Origin: Lactifluus volemus
Lineage: Eukaryota > Basidiomycota > Agaricomycetes > Russulales > Russulaceae
Assembly: GCA_022376515.1 (NCBI GenBank)
Contig: WTXI01000003.1
Location: forward strand, 372,001 to 436,000
DNA: 64,000 nucleotides
Reading direction: 5' to 3'
Shown piece after piece: positions 24,801 through 37,790 of the stretch (positions are counted from its first letter, which is position 1; every line of letters begins with the position of its first letter). The notes under the pieces are model-generated. The model did not search any database and was not told where the DNA came from. It worked only from the letters and a program-made list of their open reading frames with translations. The position numbers were made by a program, and so were the translations under genes.

Positions 24801-25520
24801 CTCAATCATCGAGCGGATGTGAATGCGCAGAACGGGCTAGGCAGAACTCCACTACATTTGGCAGTCAATTCTGGGCGTCTCGACATAATTCGAATCCTCA
24901 TTAGGAGCAAAGCTAACATCGATGCCCGGGCCCGCGATGGCGAAACACCACTGCTTCTAGCAGCGGCGATGGGACGCGCCGAAATCGTCCAGACACTAGT
25001 CGAGCATAAGGCTCAAGTCAGTGCCAAGAATAACTTTGGTGATACTGCCCTGCACATCCTAGTAAGGCATGAACGCGCCGATATTGCTCAGATGCTGCTG
25101 GAGCTCCATGTAGACATCAATGTCAGGGATAATGTGGACAACACACCCCTTCACGTAGCGGTGTCCCTGATGAACCTCGACATCGTTCAGATGCTACTGG
25201 AACACGATGCGAATGTCAATGCCAAGGATAACAACGGCGACACTCCCCTGCACGTGGCGATACATATAAAACACCTTCGCATTGCTCGAATGCTGCTGGA
25301 GCACAGCTCGAATGCAAGCGTCAATACACGGGATTCCTCTAGGAAATTGACTCGTTGGCACAAGTTGTCCGCCCTCTCGAAAAGGTATAGCCGGTGGCCC
25401 AGACCTCAACCATTGAATGCAAAGAATAAGCTGGGTAGGACACCACTCGATATAGCTTCACAAGGCGGGAATCCTCATAACGAACTTGTGGAATTGTTAC
25501 TGGAATATGGTGCCAAGTGA
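21850..25520 (+). CDS. Goodbye-NACHT-ankyrin STAND protein (NLR-like), gene A
   Basis: Fungal NLR-like receptor of the kind linked to non-self recognition and programmed cell death. Exons: 21850-22134, 22191-22241, 22297-22492, 22541-22684, 22743-23045, 23100-23124, 23177-23776, 23828-25520, giving 1098 codons. Domains: fungal STAND N-terminal Goodbye domain (about 1-195; FQSLFNTALREYQAKT, AHPLAAQLRNCDSPTAILAV, DLLERVENFLRRLECYT), then NACHT with Walker A GKPGSGKSVL (about 325) and Walker B LYLVMDAVDEC (about 425), CVTSRPEVDI, a winged-helix stretch, and ankyrin repeats from about 770 to the end (for example NGDTPLHVAIHIKHLRIARMLLEH). Walker A is assembled from a 25-nt exon between two introns. 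Exons 1-7 are nearly identical to gene B, while the ankyrin part differs. The ligand is unknown. Confidence 0.9.
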
Positions 25521-27424
25521 GCGGAATCCAGTGATTTGTCAGCGTAAGCAAGAATCTCTCAGTTGCTAACTACATTGATATATCCACCCTCAGGCTGCAG
25601 GCGACGATATAGCTGTGCATGTACACGAGCTCGAGGTAGATCAGGTATAGAAGCCTGAGAGCGGGCATTAAGGATGATGGCAAAGGACGGAGTAAGTTAC
25701 GAGGACTTGGACCGTGACTTTCACTTGCGCGGACCTGCTCTGGACCTACATACCGTTGATCTTGTTGCACACGAATATGGCAGCGGGTTTGAGTATAACG
25801 TGCACGCTAAGACTCAGAAAGTCGGATACATCTCGGGCGTCTTGTTTCGCCATCCCATCCCAAGGGTGGCGCTTAGTATGTAATCCCTGTGGTGCGACGA
25901 GGAGAGACGAATGACTTGCTTCAAGTTTGGGTTTGGCCCTTTCTCCTCAGGTCCCGTCGCGAATCACCTGGCGAGTCTAGTGTCCACTCCGAACACGGGA
26001 TAGATCAAAAATACTGTTTCCATACTTACAAGTTGAACGTTCCAGCAGTTCCCATCATCTTCGCCCGCTTGCCAGTGCCAATATATTCGTAGCATCATGT
26101 AGATGGCACTGGCAAGTTTAATAGCAAAATCCTTCAAGCCCTACTTGAGTTGCTGTCACGTTGTAGCTTTCAACATCCTTACCAATACCCATGAATTAGC
26201 TCAGGCGATGCATCAACAAATGAGTGCGTAGAGATACTGGTAGACCTGTTGGTCATGGAGGCCAGTAAAAGCTAACAAGCCAAATCACGGAGGTTCAACG
26301 TTTTAGCGCTTCTGCTTCAGTGCCGCGGTGCCAGTGCAGCCGCACCCGATCATATCGGTGAGATTCATCGATACCAAAAGTCAATCGAACTTCTCATGTA
26401 AAAGCTCCGTATTCCGATCCTTGTGTGAGAAATTTTAGCAGGACTTGACGGACAGCAGTTCATTTTGTGTCCTAGCCTAAAACGCCATCCCAGACTCCGA
26501 GTGTGACGCATGTGGTGGGCCGGCCTGGTTGGAAGAGAATGTTGGAAGAAGTCACGGCGAGACCGTAAGAGGCGGCGAACCGTGACTGACCATCACAACC
26601 TGTCGGCTTGAGGAAGGCTATGGCAAATTACGATACATTTTTTGTCTCACTGTCCAGTGATCAGTGACTGTACTTTCTTACTTACATATTATTACCGTTA
26701 CCTAGCACTGCCCCGCCACTCCGCGCGGCCTGAAAGGCCTGGCCAGTGACCGCCCGATCGCACTCACGCGGGCCCGTAAACCCTCGTCCTTTTTTTCACT
26801 ACTCCAAGGTCGCTTTCTTCACCTGTTTCAAGGTTATGAGAGTCAAATGAAAGTATTTTGTTTGCTAACTGTGACTTCAGTGAAGTAAATGTAAGCAACA
26901 ACAGTCGCGTAAATCCAGATATGACGCCAAATTATAAGCAGAAGAATGGACGCTTGGATGCATCAATCAACACGCTGGGCGACTCGGAGAACGTTCGGGA
27001 GGAAAAGACAAGCGGTCATTTGCCTGAAAGGGAAAGTCGTGATAGACGTTTGGGTTGAGATGCAGACTGTGGCTGGGCAACATCATAACGTTTGGGTCAG
27101 GGTTGTCAGCATCAACCTGACCCATCAGACATCAGATGCGAAATCCGAGGAGGTCGAGCCACGGCCTTTCTTGCATGGTCCGTGAAGAAGGGATTAAAGG
27201 TCCAAGGGCAAAACACGAATGAAAACGAGCGGAGGAAAGGACGAAAATGAGGAAATCACGGAGATGAAAAATGAAAGTGGGCAATTCGATGCCCTACAAC
27301 TGAATTGAATGTAGCTACTTATACTAGTCCATAGTAGCCATCAATTTGACTACTAATTGCTGTAATATAGCTCGGAATGAAGTTGAAATGAGTCCAAAAT
27401 CGAGAGGTATCATGAGCGGCACAC
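25521..27424. other. Intergenic, partly duplicated flank
   Basis: 25600-25870 is the 3' flank of gene A and is repeated, shortened, at about 35190-35350 beyond gene B (shared GATGATGGCAAAGGACGGAG, then GAGTATAACGTGCAYGCTAAGACT). The rest has only short frames. 26090-26340 has interrupted protein-like wording (FNSKILQALLELLSR, with stops after it) that I could not assign. Confidence 0.5.
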
Positions 27425-28018
27425 TCAGTCCTTGGGTGAGGCTGCGCCCTCCTGAAACATGCAAGGGGCCTCAGGGAAAATGTCAGAAATGGTAGTAACT
27501 AGTAAGTCAGTTTGAAGCATGAAAGGGGATAGTACTCGATCTGGACACCCACCCCCAACGGGGAGTGGACACGATCCATCCCCGGGCCGGATCGCCCTCA
27601 GTCTGCCAACGGCGATGGCACCGCCTTCCTCGGGGCTCCTCTGGCTTCCCACGGCCAAATCCTCCTTCCCCTCGGCATCCAATAATGCTTTCAAATTGGC
27701 AATATACTCGAAAAGTCCGTTCTCGCATTCATATCGTTCGCCTAGCGCAGGCTTATTGGTAACATGGAGAAAAGAAGGCTCGACTGTGCCGACAACGGGG
27801 GCTGCCCGGTCGCGCTTGGTCCTTGAGGCGATCCGCCGCTTCAGTCTTGGTGTGGTATGCGTGTCACCGTAGTGCATCGAAAATTGGCCATGCCCAAAGG
27901 GGTTGTGCAATGTAGTAGTCTGAGCCACCGATTCAGTCTGCTGCAGGCAGACTCGGTGTACATCATCGAAGTGCCAGTGCCCGATGAGCGACCACCCTGA
28001 GACACCCGTTCTCGCCAT
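27425..28018 (-). CDS. Hypothetical protein, 197 codons, unsupported
   Basis: Open minus-strand frame with a true ATG at 28018. Visible wording includes PFGHGQFSMHYGDTHTTPRLKRRI, broken only by intron-like possibilities, and a moderately acidic C terminus. No family was recognised. An overlapping frame upstream (27963-28145, TIILVSTARGRWLFDLEG) could be a 5' exon, but no clear donor/acceptor pair joins them. The 3' neighbour on the other strand is the Kre9-like gene. Could equally be chance. Confidence 0.25.
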   Translation of the reverse strand: MARTGVSGWSLIGHWHFDDVHRVCLQQTESVAQTTTLHNPFGHGQFSMHYGDTHTTPRLKRRIASRTKRDRAAPVVGTVEPSFLHVTNKPALGERYECENGLFEYIANLKALLDAEGKEDLAVGSQRSPEEGGAIAVGRLRAIRPGDGSCPLPVGGGCPDRVLSPFMLQTDLLVTTISDIFPEAPCMFQEGAASPKD

Positions 28019-28517
28019 GCTTCGTGGAAAGGCTCAAGAGTCTGGGGCCTACGCCGTCTACGGGGTGTCCTTCCAAGTCAAAGAGCCATCGTCCCCGGGC
28101 CGTTGACACTAGGATAATTGTATCCGAGTTGTGTACTGAGCTCATGCGGGTGAGCCGCCGCAGCGCAATCTCAGTCGCTTCTCTCTCCTCCTCGGTCTCC
28201 TCGTTCCGAATTTATTAACATGCTGTCGACATAGCAATGATACCACACGCGACCAGCACAAACTCTATCATGGCCCTTTGTTCGTTCCCAGCATACATTT
28301 TCCTCTCAACGGGCGTTTTTTTTTCAAGACCTATCTCGACTAGCCACCCCAAGAGGCTTCTTCGTTGTATACATGGCAACTCTTTGCTAGGCGGTTATCC
28401 CCCAGATATAAAGACCTCTCGATTGTCCACCAGACTCTTCTTCGTTCAATTTACATTCCTTGTTACATTCCTTTCACTTCTACCAACACCTTATTCAACT
28501 GTTGAACCACCTTCGTG
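28019..28517. other. Kre9-like gene promoter region
   Basis: Contains a TATA-like CAGATATAAAG at about 28403-28413, some 105 bp before the ATG, followed by a pyrimidine-rich leader (28440-28515) typical of highly expressed fungal genes. Confidence 0.45.
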
Positions 28518-29061
28518 ATGCAACTCTTCACCGCTCTCCTCTCGGCTCTCGTCATCGCAGCATCAACGAACGCATCACCCATTCACAACCTACGTCAAGT
28601 TGTCTCTCCGCCGATTACATGGCCCAAGAGAGGAGTCGACTGGCAGATAGGCTCCACACAACACGTGAAGTGGGATACGACCCAACTCTCGGAGGATGAA
28701 AAACACAAGAATGGTATCATTTTCCTCGGCATGTTGGATGAAACTGGGGAAACGCACATGTTCACCAGTAAGCCCCCCTCTCCCTGTCTCCCATGGTGGA
28801 CCATGGGAGATAAATACATACCCTCTCGTTGTAGAGCACCCACTTGCACAAGGCTTTCGCCTTGGGGCTGGTTCCCAGCGAGTCGTAGTACCAAACAAGC
28901 CGTCGGTGACCACGTATGTTGTCGCTCGTAAGTCCCTCGCGCGAGCTTGCTTGCTCAAGGCAAATGCTAAATCGCGCCAAAATCGCACCGACTGGTTGAC
29001 AGTCTCAGCCAAAGACAATGTCATGTTTGATGACTTATCTGCGACTTTTACCATCTCCTAA
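28518..29061 (+). CDS. Small secreted Kre9/Knh1-like protein
   Basis: Three exons, 28518-28767, 28835-28927 and 29003-29061, giving 133 codons. A signal peptide is evident (MQLFTALLSALVIAASTNA, cleavage after about residue 19-21). The mature part has the signature of the Kre9/Knh1-like N-terminal domain (Ser-Thr-rich GPI-anchored family) of basidiomycetes: ITWPKRGVDWQIGSTQHVKWDT, GIIFLGMLDE, HPLAQGFRLGAGSQRVVVP, SVTTYVVALSAKDNV. There is no C-terminal GPI signal or Ser/Thr tail, so it is a stand-alone domain, probably extracellular or wall-associated. A decayed paralogue lies at 38330-38700. The protein's role in wall glucan assembly is only a family-level suggestion. Confidence 0.82.
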
Positions 29062-29280
29062 GAGGGCGCAGAGTCATTCCTTTCTTTAAAATGGACACCA
29101 GTCACACCAGCAAACACTTCCGACTTTTTTGATCTTCTGACTCTTTATTTTCTCGATTGTTTGTTCCTTTTTTGACTTTATCACCAGCAAACTGTTACAG
29201 TGTTACGTGACTTTCTTTAAATGGGGATCGAGCTAAATGCCATATCACTTGTGATATTCACACCATGGATGGCTGTACTA

Positions 29281-29667
29281 CTAAGCATTAGACACGCTTA
29301 GCATGGCAATTCGCTCGATGCACATTACGCTCGTTTTCTATGACCTATTCGAGAAGCGTTTATACCACCGTAGTTGAGACCGCTCCGAGGAGAGGCCCAA
29401 TATTATTCCGCCTTCTGCAATTTCGCTTGTGCAGAACGCAGGGAGCGTATAATGCGGGTATACGAGTCGTACATGAGTCACAGAGGAACGACGAGCCAGC
29501 TAGACGGGATTCGTATTAACGTGTTGGGGCCACCATATTAAGCTACTCAAAATGGGCTCCGAGTCACATAAACTGTCAGGTGAGATACACGTTAAGATCC
29601 ACGCAGTACCATGACTACGAACGGAGAAAAAAAAACGCAGACCCAGAGATGGAGCGGGTTCGAGGTA
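29281..29667 (-). pseudogene. Relic of the 3' end of an EBP-like gene
   Basis: Minus-strand copy of the last exons and 3' flank of the EBP-like genes at 35544 and 39005. It keeps the flank word ACACGCTTAGCATGGCAATT (29290-29309), the last exon with a nonsense change (WLVVPL then TGA), and the beginning of exon 4 (CCAGAGATGGAGCGGGTT). It ends abruptly at about 29667 inside the exon that reads [10 protein letters not shown] in the intact copy, and ankyrin sequence continues from there. It lacks exons 1-3 entirely. Confidence 0.8.
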
Positions 29668-30123
29668 TTGCGAAAACTTAACATTGCCAGGATGTTAATT
29701 GAGCACAATGCGAACGTCAATGCCAAGGATAAGCGGGGCTACACTCCCCTGCACAGGGCACCAATGGGCGAGGGAAAATCCGGAATCGCTCGGATGTTAA
29801 TGTGAATGTCGATGCCAAGTGCAAGTGGGGCAGCACTCCTCTGCACTTGGCAATAATCTGTAGAAACTTTGATTATGCTCGGATACTCCTGAACCACAAC
29901 GCGAACGCGAATGTCCGGGATTCCCCCACTGGCATTGGCAGGAGATCGACTCCTTGGCGCAAGCTGTCCGCCCTATTGAAAGGGTATAGTAAGCAGTCCA
30001 AATCTTTACTCGAGCAACCTGCGGACTCAGAGGAGAAGTTGGGTAGGACCTCACCTCGATATGGCTTTACAAGCTGGGTTTGATGAACTTGTGGAATTGC
30101 TACGAGAGCATGGTGCGAAGTGA
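29668..30123 (+). pseudogene. Ankyrin-repeat relic (C type) ahead of NLR B
   Basis: Truncated C-terminal part of a Goodbye-NACHT-ankyrin gene. Visible: LNIARMLIEHNANVNAKDKRG, then a frame break near 29800, AKCKWGSTPLHLAIICRNFDYARILL, a second break near 30050, and GFDELVELLREHGAK with the TGA at 30121-30123. It matches the end of gene C best, including the 3' flank. It starts abruptly at the junction with the EBP relic. Confidence 0.85.
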
Positions 30124-30683
30124 GCACGGAAATGTGACGGAACTCCGTGCAGCTGTGTATGTACACGAGTTCTAGGGAGACAAGGGATGGGGACAAGAGA
30201 GCAAGCATTGAGGGTGAAAAGGACGGTAGATGACGGCAAAGGGTGGAGCAAGTTACAAGGATGGCCATCACCTTGCGCTGACTATATGCTGACCGGCTTG
30301 GCACATACAGTATAGTTGACCCGGATCATGTTTGAACAGAATGCATATTAAATTCCATACTCTACAGTATGCGCTTCCAGTAATGTGTACTAAAAAACTC
30401 CGTGGGTCATCACGTGTTAGACACATGGAGTCATGTGACTCATCACGTCACTTTCTACTTCTGGAGTCTAGACACGATCAGCTTTAATGCGGCCATAGCA
30501 CGTGGCGAGTACACCGTTACGGACCACCCCGGTCCGTTTTCCCCTTTACCAGTCCACGAGGCCAGGCCAGGAAAGGTCTGAATCTATGTTGGCTGTGCTT
30601 GCCGTGCAGGCCTTGCGCTGGGGGCCTCATGGTCCCATCCCCCTTTTCCACTTTCTACCAACATACAACTCTCCGTTAGAATC
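30124..30683 (+). repeat. Duplicated promoter/spacer region of NLR B
   Basis: Counterpart of 21274-21849, with small indels. One difference is an extra GC-rich stretch (30550-30640) before the start codon. Like its partner it joins the relic 3' flank to the NLR promoter. Confidence 0.75.
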
Positions 30684-33600
30684 ATGTCCCATACTCCCAC
30701 ATATTCCTCCTCTTCCAACTTCCAATCTCTTTTCGACACCGCATTGAGGGAATATCAAGCAAAGACCAAGACTGACCTCCAAGCGCATCCTCTTGCCGCA
30801 CAGCTCCGAAACTGTGACTCACCGACCGCCATTCTCGCCGTGCTTCAAGATCTAGTCCGCAAATTCGATCAACGTCGTAATAGCAACGAGAGATTAACAA
30901 AGTGTCTCAATACAACCGTGAACATCCTCTATGCGATTTGTCCAAGTGTTGGTACAGGTGTCAATTTGGTAAATCTATAATCGTTTATCTTTCCAGGCCC
31001 TGATTTTGGTCTTTCAGGTATTCCCGCATGCCAAAGTAATCTTTACAGGGATTGGCGTTCTTCTCTTGGTGTGTACATTCTTCGTTCCTTCCTAAGTGCC
31101 ATTATGACAACTGGCTCAACTTGAATTAGGCGGCCAAAGATGTTCATGAGAGTCAAGGTCTACTTATCGATCTCTTGGAGCGAGTCGAAAACTTCTTGAG
31201 GCGTCTAGAGTGCTATACCGAAATTCCATCCACCGGAGCAATGTCGGATATGATTGTCAAGGTCATGGTTCAAGTGCTTACTATTTTGGCCATCGCAACG
31301 AAGGACATTACGCAAAGGCGGATAAGTAAGCCGATCTACAGGGAAGTTTCGTGATTGACTTATGGTTCTGTAGCGCAATACGTTAATAAGCTATTTGGCG
31401 GGAAGGATATCGAAGATGCGCTCCACAGGCTGGACAAACTTACTCAGGATGAGGCTCAGATAGCCATAGCGGAGAACTTGAAAGAGACACATGAGCTCAA
31501 GGAGCAGGTGCTTGATGGTGCGCAAGAAGTGTCTATGTAATCTTAAATGATTTTCTGAAAATTCAATATTGCTAGATTACAATGAGATGAAAGAGGTCGT
31601 GCAACAGAGCGCGGAGAAGACGCGGATAGCCTTGCAAGAAACGATAGATGACGCTATTGACGATATAGTCTCTGCTATTCGTCCAGGGGGATCAAGTAAC
31701 CCCACACCAGAGCAGAGGCAACAAGAAATTCGAAGATGGCTCACTCCACCTGACCCATCGATAAATCACAACATTGCACGTGCCACGCACCACGTGATCT
31801 CGGCCGCGTGGATCTTCGAAGATACCGTTTTCAACAAATGGAAGTCCACTTCTTCTCTCCTATGGATCCATGGCAAACGTATGACATTCTTACACTCTAC
31901 CACACGTCGTCTAACGATCATCATCTTTGTAGCAGGCTCAGGGAAAAGTGTTCTCTGGTTGGTCATTCCCCAGCTAAAGCTACTCATGTCGACTAAAATC
32001 TTCGAATAGTTCTTCAATAATTGAACATATCATGGCCCTTCGCGATGCAGGACTAGCCTCGATGGCTTATTTTTACTTTGACTTCCGAGACGAAAATAAG
32101 CGAAACCGCAACAACTTGCTTCGTTCCCTCCTTTTCCAGCTTTCCACTCAGTCTGATCGCTTTTCCGACATACTCTCCCGTCTTTATTCGGCGCACCACT
32201 CAAAGGATGGAAAACAACAAACTAGTGATGTCACTTTGACACAATGGTTAAAAGAAATGCTCACACTCCAAGCTCAAGATCCTCTCTACCTCGTTGTGGA
32301 TGCGGTTGACGAGTGTCCAGACAATTCTGGGATGCCATCTGCACGGGAGCAAGTGCTTGGACTTATCACTGAACTTGTTGGTCTGCGGATACCGAATTTG
32401 CACCTGTGCGTGACTAGTCGGCCCGAGGTTGATATACGAACTGCCTTCGAGGGTTTAACAACACTTTCGGTGTCCCTCCACGAGCAAAGTGGGCAAAAGA
32501 AAGACATTATTGACTACATCAATTCTATGGTTTATTCGGACCCCAAGATGCGGAGATGGCGAGAGGAGGATAAGAGGCTGGTTGTCGAGACGCTCACTGA
32601 AAGAGCCGATGGAATGTAAGTCTGTCGTTTTCTATGATAAATCTACTTATTGATCCCGTCGAACAGGTTTCGTTGGGTCCATTGTCAACTTGAATCGTTG
32701 CGGCATTGCCTCCCACCGAGCGTGCGACACATTCTTGGGGAGTTACCGAAGACACTGGACGAGACTTATGAGCGGATATTGAGAGACATTAACGAGGATA
32801 ATCGAGAGCATGCGCATCGTCTCCTTCAATGCCTCACTGTCGCGATTCGACCACTTCGTGTCGAGGAGCTCGCGGAGGTGCTTGCGGTGGACTTTGATGC
32901 TGCCCGGCTCGGAGGGATTCCGACGGTGAACGGGAATTGGCGATGGGACGACCAACAGCAAGCCATACTCTCCACGTGTTCGAGCTTAATCGCGGTTGTC
33001 GATCATGACGGTTCTCAAGTGGTGCAGTTCTCGCACTTTTCGGTGAAAGAGTTCCTGACCTCGGAACGCCTCGCACATGCAAAGCGAGATGTTTCGCGGT
33101 ATCATATCCCTCTCCAGTCTGCCCATAGGATCCTTGCTCAGGCCTGCCTGGCCGTCCTGCTCCGTTTGTGTGATCGCCCTAACGGGGTTGACGACTTGCC
33201 TCTTTCTCGATATGCCGCCGATTACTGGGATGACCATGTCCGGTTTGAGAATGTATCATCAAGCATCCAGAATGCGGTCGAATACTTCCTTGATTGCGAC
33301 AAACCACACTGGAACGCATGGCGCCTGCTTCGCAACAAGCCCGCATTGCCCTTCACATCTCACCCAAGTGGAGAAGAGGAACCACTTTTCTATGCCGCAG
33401 CCTTCGGGTTGTATGATATTGCGCAACACCTCATTGCAAAGTATCCGTATCATGTCAATCCCAAGAGCGAGTGGGGCTCAAAACCTACTCCACTACATGC
33501 CGCATTGATATGGAAACAATTCCACGTCGCACAGCTACTCTATGACCACGGTGCAGATGTCAACACACCGAGATGCGATGTCTGGGGGACCATACTGTAT

Positions 33601-34407
33601 CAAGCATGTCTTGGTCTTTTTAAAGATGCTATCCTTGAATTTGCGATAGTGCGTTGGCTACTCACTCATCGAGCGAATGTGAATGAGCGGGACCCATATG
33701 GCAACACTCCACTGCATTCGGCAGTCGAGTCTGGGCGTCTCGACATGATTCGAATCCTCATTAGGAACAACGCTAACATCAATGCCCAGGGCGACCGCGG
33801 AACTCCACTGTCTGTAGCCGCGAGGATGGGACGCGCCGACATCGTCCGGACACTAGTCGAGCATAAGGCTCGAGTCGATGTCATGAATCACCTGGGTGAT
33901 ACTCCCCTGCACACCCTAGTAAAACATGAACGCGCCGATGTTTTTCAGGCGCTGCTGGAGCTCCATGTAGACGTTAATGTCAGGGATTATAAGGACAGAA
34001 CACCCCTTCACATAGCGGTGTACAAGGCGAACCTCGACATCGTTCAGATGCTACTGGAACACGATGCGAATGTCAATGCCAAGGATAACAACGGCGACAC
34101 TCCCCTGCACGTGGCGACACGTGCACACCACCTTCCCATTACTCAAATGCTGCTGGAGCACAGCTCGAATGCAAGCGTCAATGCACGGGATTCCTCCGGG
34201 AGATTGACTCGTTGGCACAAGTTGTCCGCCCTCTCGAAAAGGTATAGCCGGTGGCCCAGACCTCAACCCTTGAATGCCAAGAATAAGCAGGGTAGGACTC
34301 CACTCGATATAGCTTCACAAGCCAGGCGTCCTCGTAACGACCTTGTGGAATTGCTACTGGAACATGGTGCCAAGGGAACAAGGAAATACAGTGATTTGTC
34401 AGCGTAA
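30684..34407 (+). CDS. Goodbye-NACHT-ankyrin STAND protein (NLR-like), gene B
   Basis: Paralogue of gene A with identical architecture. Exons: 30684-30968, 31018-31068, 31130-31325, 31374-31517, 31576-31878, 31933-31957, 32010-32615, 32667-34407, giving 1116 codons. Walker A GKPGSGKSVL is again built from the 25-nt exon, and Walker B is LYLVVDAVDEC. Exon 7 is 6 nt longer than in A (a two-residue insertion within AHHSKDGKQQ). The ankyrin block differs in sequence and carries extra residues (KDRTPLHIAVYKANLDIVQ), while the repeat that follows (NNGDTPLHVA) is almost unchanged. The stop of A (GAK then TGA) is lost here, adding GTRKYSDLSA. Splice sites are conserved with A. Probably a recent duplicate, intact. 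Confidence 0.9.
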
Positions 34408-35543
34408 GTAAGAATCTCTCAGTGGTTAACTATATCCCTGATCCACCCCGAGCTCGTTTACAAGCACATCTATGTACTCGCTTGCAAGCACAACTTCCCC
34501 CTCCTCTCTAATGTTGGTTATGGGTTGAGGGGATGACTATATGTGAGGGGGAAGTGGGGCAAATGCGGAGACAACAACGAGGGAATGAGGGGGTCAGATT
34601 CGATACATTCAATTGGAGCACTTTGGCTCATATTTAATACAAGTATACTACTTTGTTTTGTACTATTTTTAAGAGGAGAAAGTGGAGAGAATATAATCAC
34701 AAGCTTGAAATGAACAAAATGTGAAAAACACTTGAGAAATTGAGTGGAGACTACTACATCACCGGAAAGTAGGGTAATGCCCTTTTGAGGGCAATGCGTG
34801 CAGTAGTGTGCAAAAATTGGGAGGATGGAGCAGTGGCAGTGGGAGCAAAGAATAAAGTGGGGAACAGGCATGCATACATGTGGAATGGGGAACAATAGGA
34901 CAAGAGACAGTTAGGGGGTGTTGGTTCTGTTCTTGGTGGTTTATGTATTTATGGTGTGTGTTTACTATGTGTTTTAGGTGGTGGGTGTGTTTTATTTATT
35001 TTTGTGTGCTTTCACGTGTTTATTCTGGAGTTGTGTGCTCCTGGGGGGGTGATGGTGTTCACCGTGAGCGAGTGTGAAACTCAGATCAACCCGGCCTGTG
35101 CATTGGCGTAGGAGTGCCCAAACATGGTGGTGGTTCGGGTGCAAGGTCCCCGAAGCACAATTTCCTGGTCGTAGCCTGAGGTGGATATATCAATAGAGGC
35201 CAGAGAGCGGGCATAAAGGAGAAGGACGGGAGATGATGGCAAAGGACGGAGCAAGTTACGTTGTTGCACACGAATGTGACAGAGGGTTCGAGTATAACGT
35301 GCATGCTAAGACTTAGAAACTCGGAGTGTTCATCTCAGGCGTCTTGTGTATTCGACACGCTTAGCATGGCAATTCGCTCGATGCACATTACACTCGTTTC
35401 TATATGACTTATCCGAGAAACGTTTATACCACCGTTCCCCCACCCGTCGCGAACGAAGCAAAAAAAAGGGGTTAAAAAAAGGAGAGCCATGTGATGAAAT
35501 GAAAGAGCACATAGTTAAGACCGCTCCAATGAGACACCCCATG
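34408..35543. other. Intergenic between NLR B and EBP copy 1
   Basis: 34408-35080 is TG-rich single-copy sequence with no gene. 35190-35350 repeats the 3' flank of gene A (25600-25870). 35350-35543 is the 3' flank of the EBP-like gene, shared with 29290-29400 and 38820-39004. Confidence 0.6.
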
Positions 35544-36588
<1,045 letters not shown>

Positions 36589-36883
36589 TTCGTCGTCCGT
36601 CAGTAAGCTGTCTCACTAAGATTTAGTCACTGGTCAGTCCGGTGTTACACCGGTCCAACTCGCACACCACCCGTATTTTCTCCAACTCGGACCGGACCGA
36701 GTTCAACCCGCGGTGTTGGAACATTGATTAGTAATATTTTCCCACTACACAAACGAGTCGCACGTGATGCCCGTTTCGAGTCTCCGTATGTGAAGCTACT
36801 CAGCGAACACTACACTAGCTAGGCCGAAAGGAGGTCACGTCCATCGGATGACCCGCTTACGTTCCTCGACTATTGTGCCGCCA
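36589..36883. other. EBP copy 1 promoter and spacer
   Basis: No gene seen. Includes ACCGGTCCAACTCGC-type GC-rich words and a CACGTGATGC E-box-like motif near 36760. Confidence 0.4.
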
Positions 36884-37790
36884 AGATGGCAGAGGAAACT
36901 TCTCGGGCTCATGCAACTTTACCTGACACAAGTTGGGATGCCGTGCAGGTGCCAGTGACAACAGAGAGATCATTTTACTTGGTCATTTGGACTGGTTAGC
37001 AAATGGTGGTGAGTATTTTTCTTTTCTCTACTTGAGCTTTTCCTAAACGCACTCCCCTCTCAGTGATTGGGCCACTTATGGAAGGAAATGATGTCAAGAA
37101 GCTCAGGATGCTGAACGCTCTGTTTGATCGCGTCGCCGGACTCCCCAAGCTTGTTAACACATTCAAATCATTTGTTACTGTAGGTCACACATCCACCGCA
37201 GTTCACATGTTTCTCACCTATTCATAGGCCAAAGTCGCTGATATTGTATGCGACATTAGTAAAGACGAGGAGATGGTAGAGTGACTACTCACGTTCAAGT
37301 CAAATGCCTCGCTGGTCCTCTCTTTTCCCGCCTCATCCTCGTCCCTAACCCAAGACTTTCTATATGCGCTGCATGATGCATTTTCTAATGGGTTTAAAAA
37401 GCGCCACAAGCTTGCGGAGATGATTGCTCACCATATTGACAAGCTTTTGCGCAAGGGTCAAACCTCTTCCAGCAATGAGGTATTCAACAAACAGCTCAAT
37501 GCCGCCCTTGGTTTGTACTGCTTTACAGCAGACAAGGATGTCTTCCGCATGTTCTATCATCGCGCTTTGGCAAAGTGGCTCCTACTTGGCCATAGCGTGA
37601 GCGACGATGCGGAAAAGGCGATGCTTAAAAAACCCAAAGAGGGTGCGTATTTCAGCACAAGCATGGAGAATCAACACACTTCCTGTGACAGACTATGACC
37701 CTGAATTTGGTATGGGCGACCATATGTTTCAAGACCTCGCCTTGTCGCGCAAATGCAATGGCGGAATACCATGCACACCTTGGGTCTGAG
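36884..37790 (+). pseudogene. Cullin (CUL4-like) gene fragment
   Basis: Internal piece of a cullin, the scaffold of ubiquitin ligases. Recognisable segments: MAEETSRAHATLPDTSWDAVQ, NREIILLGHLDWLANG, VIGPLMEGNDVKKLRMLNALFDRVAGLPKLVNTF, QDFLYALHDAFSNGFKKRHKLAEMI, DKDVFRMFYHRALAKWLLLG, and DYDPEFGMGDHMFQDLALSRK. A stop codon interrupts after KDEEMVE (about 37282). Introns are still present (for example after LKKPKEG, with ACAG before DYDPEF), so it arose by DNA duplication and not by reverse transcription. The N terminus and the C-terminal Rbx-binding/neddylation region are absent. The parent gene is not in the window. Confidence 0.8.
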
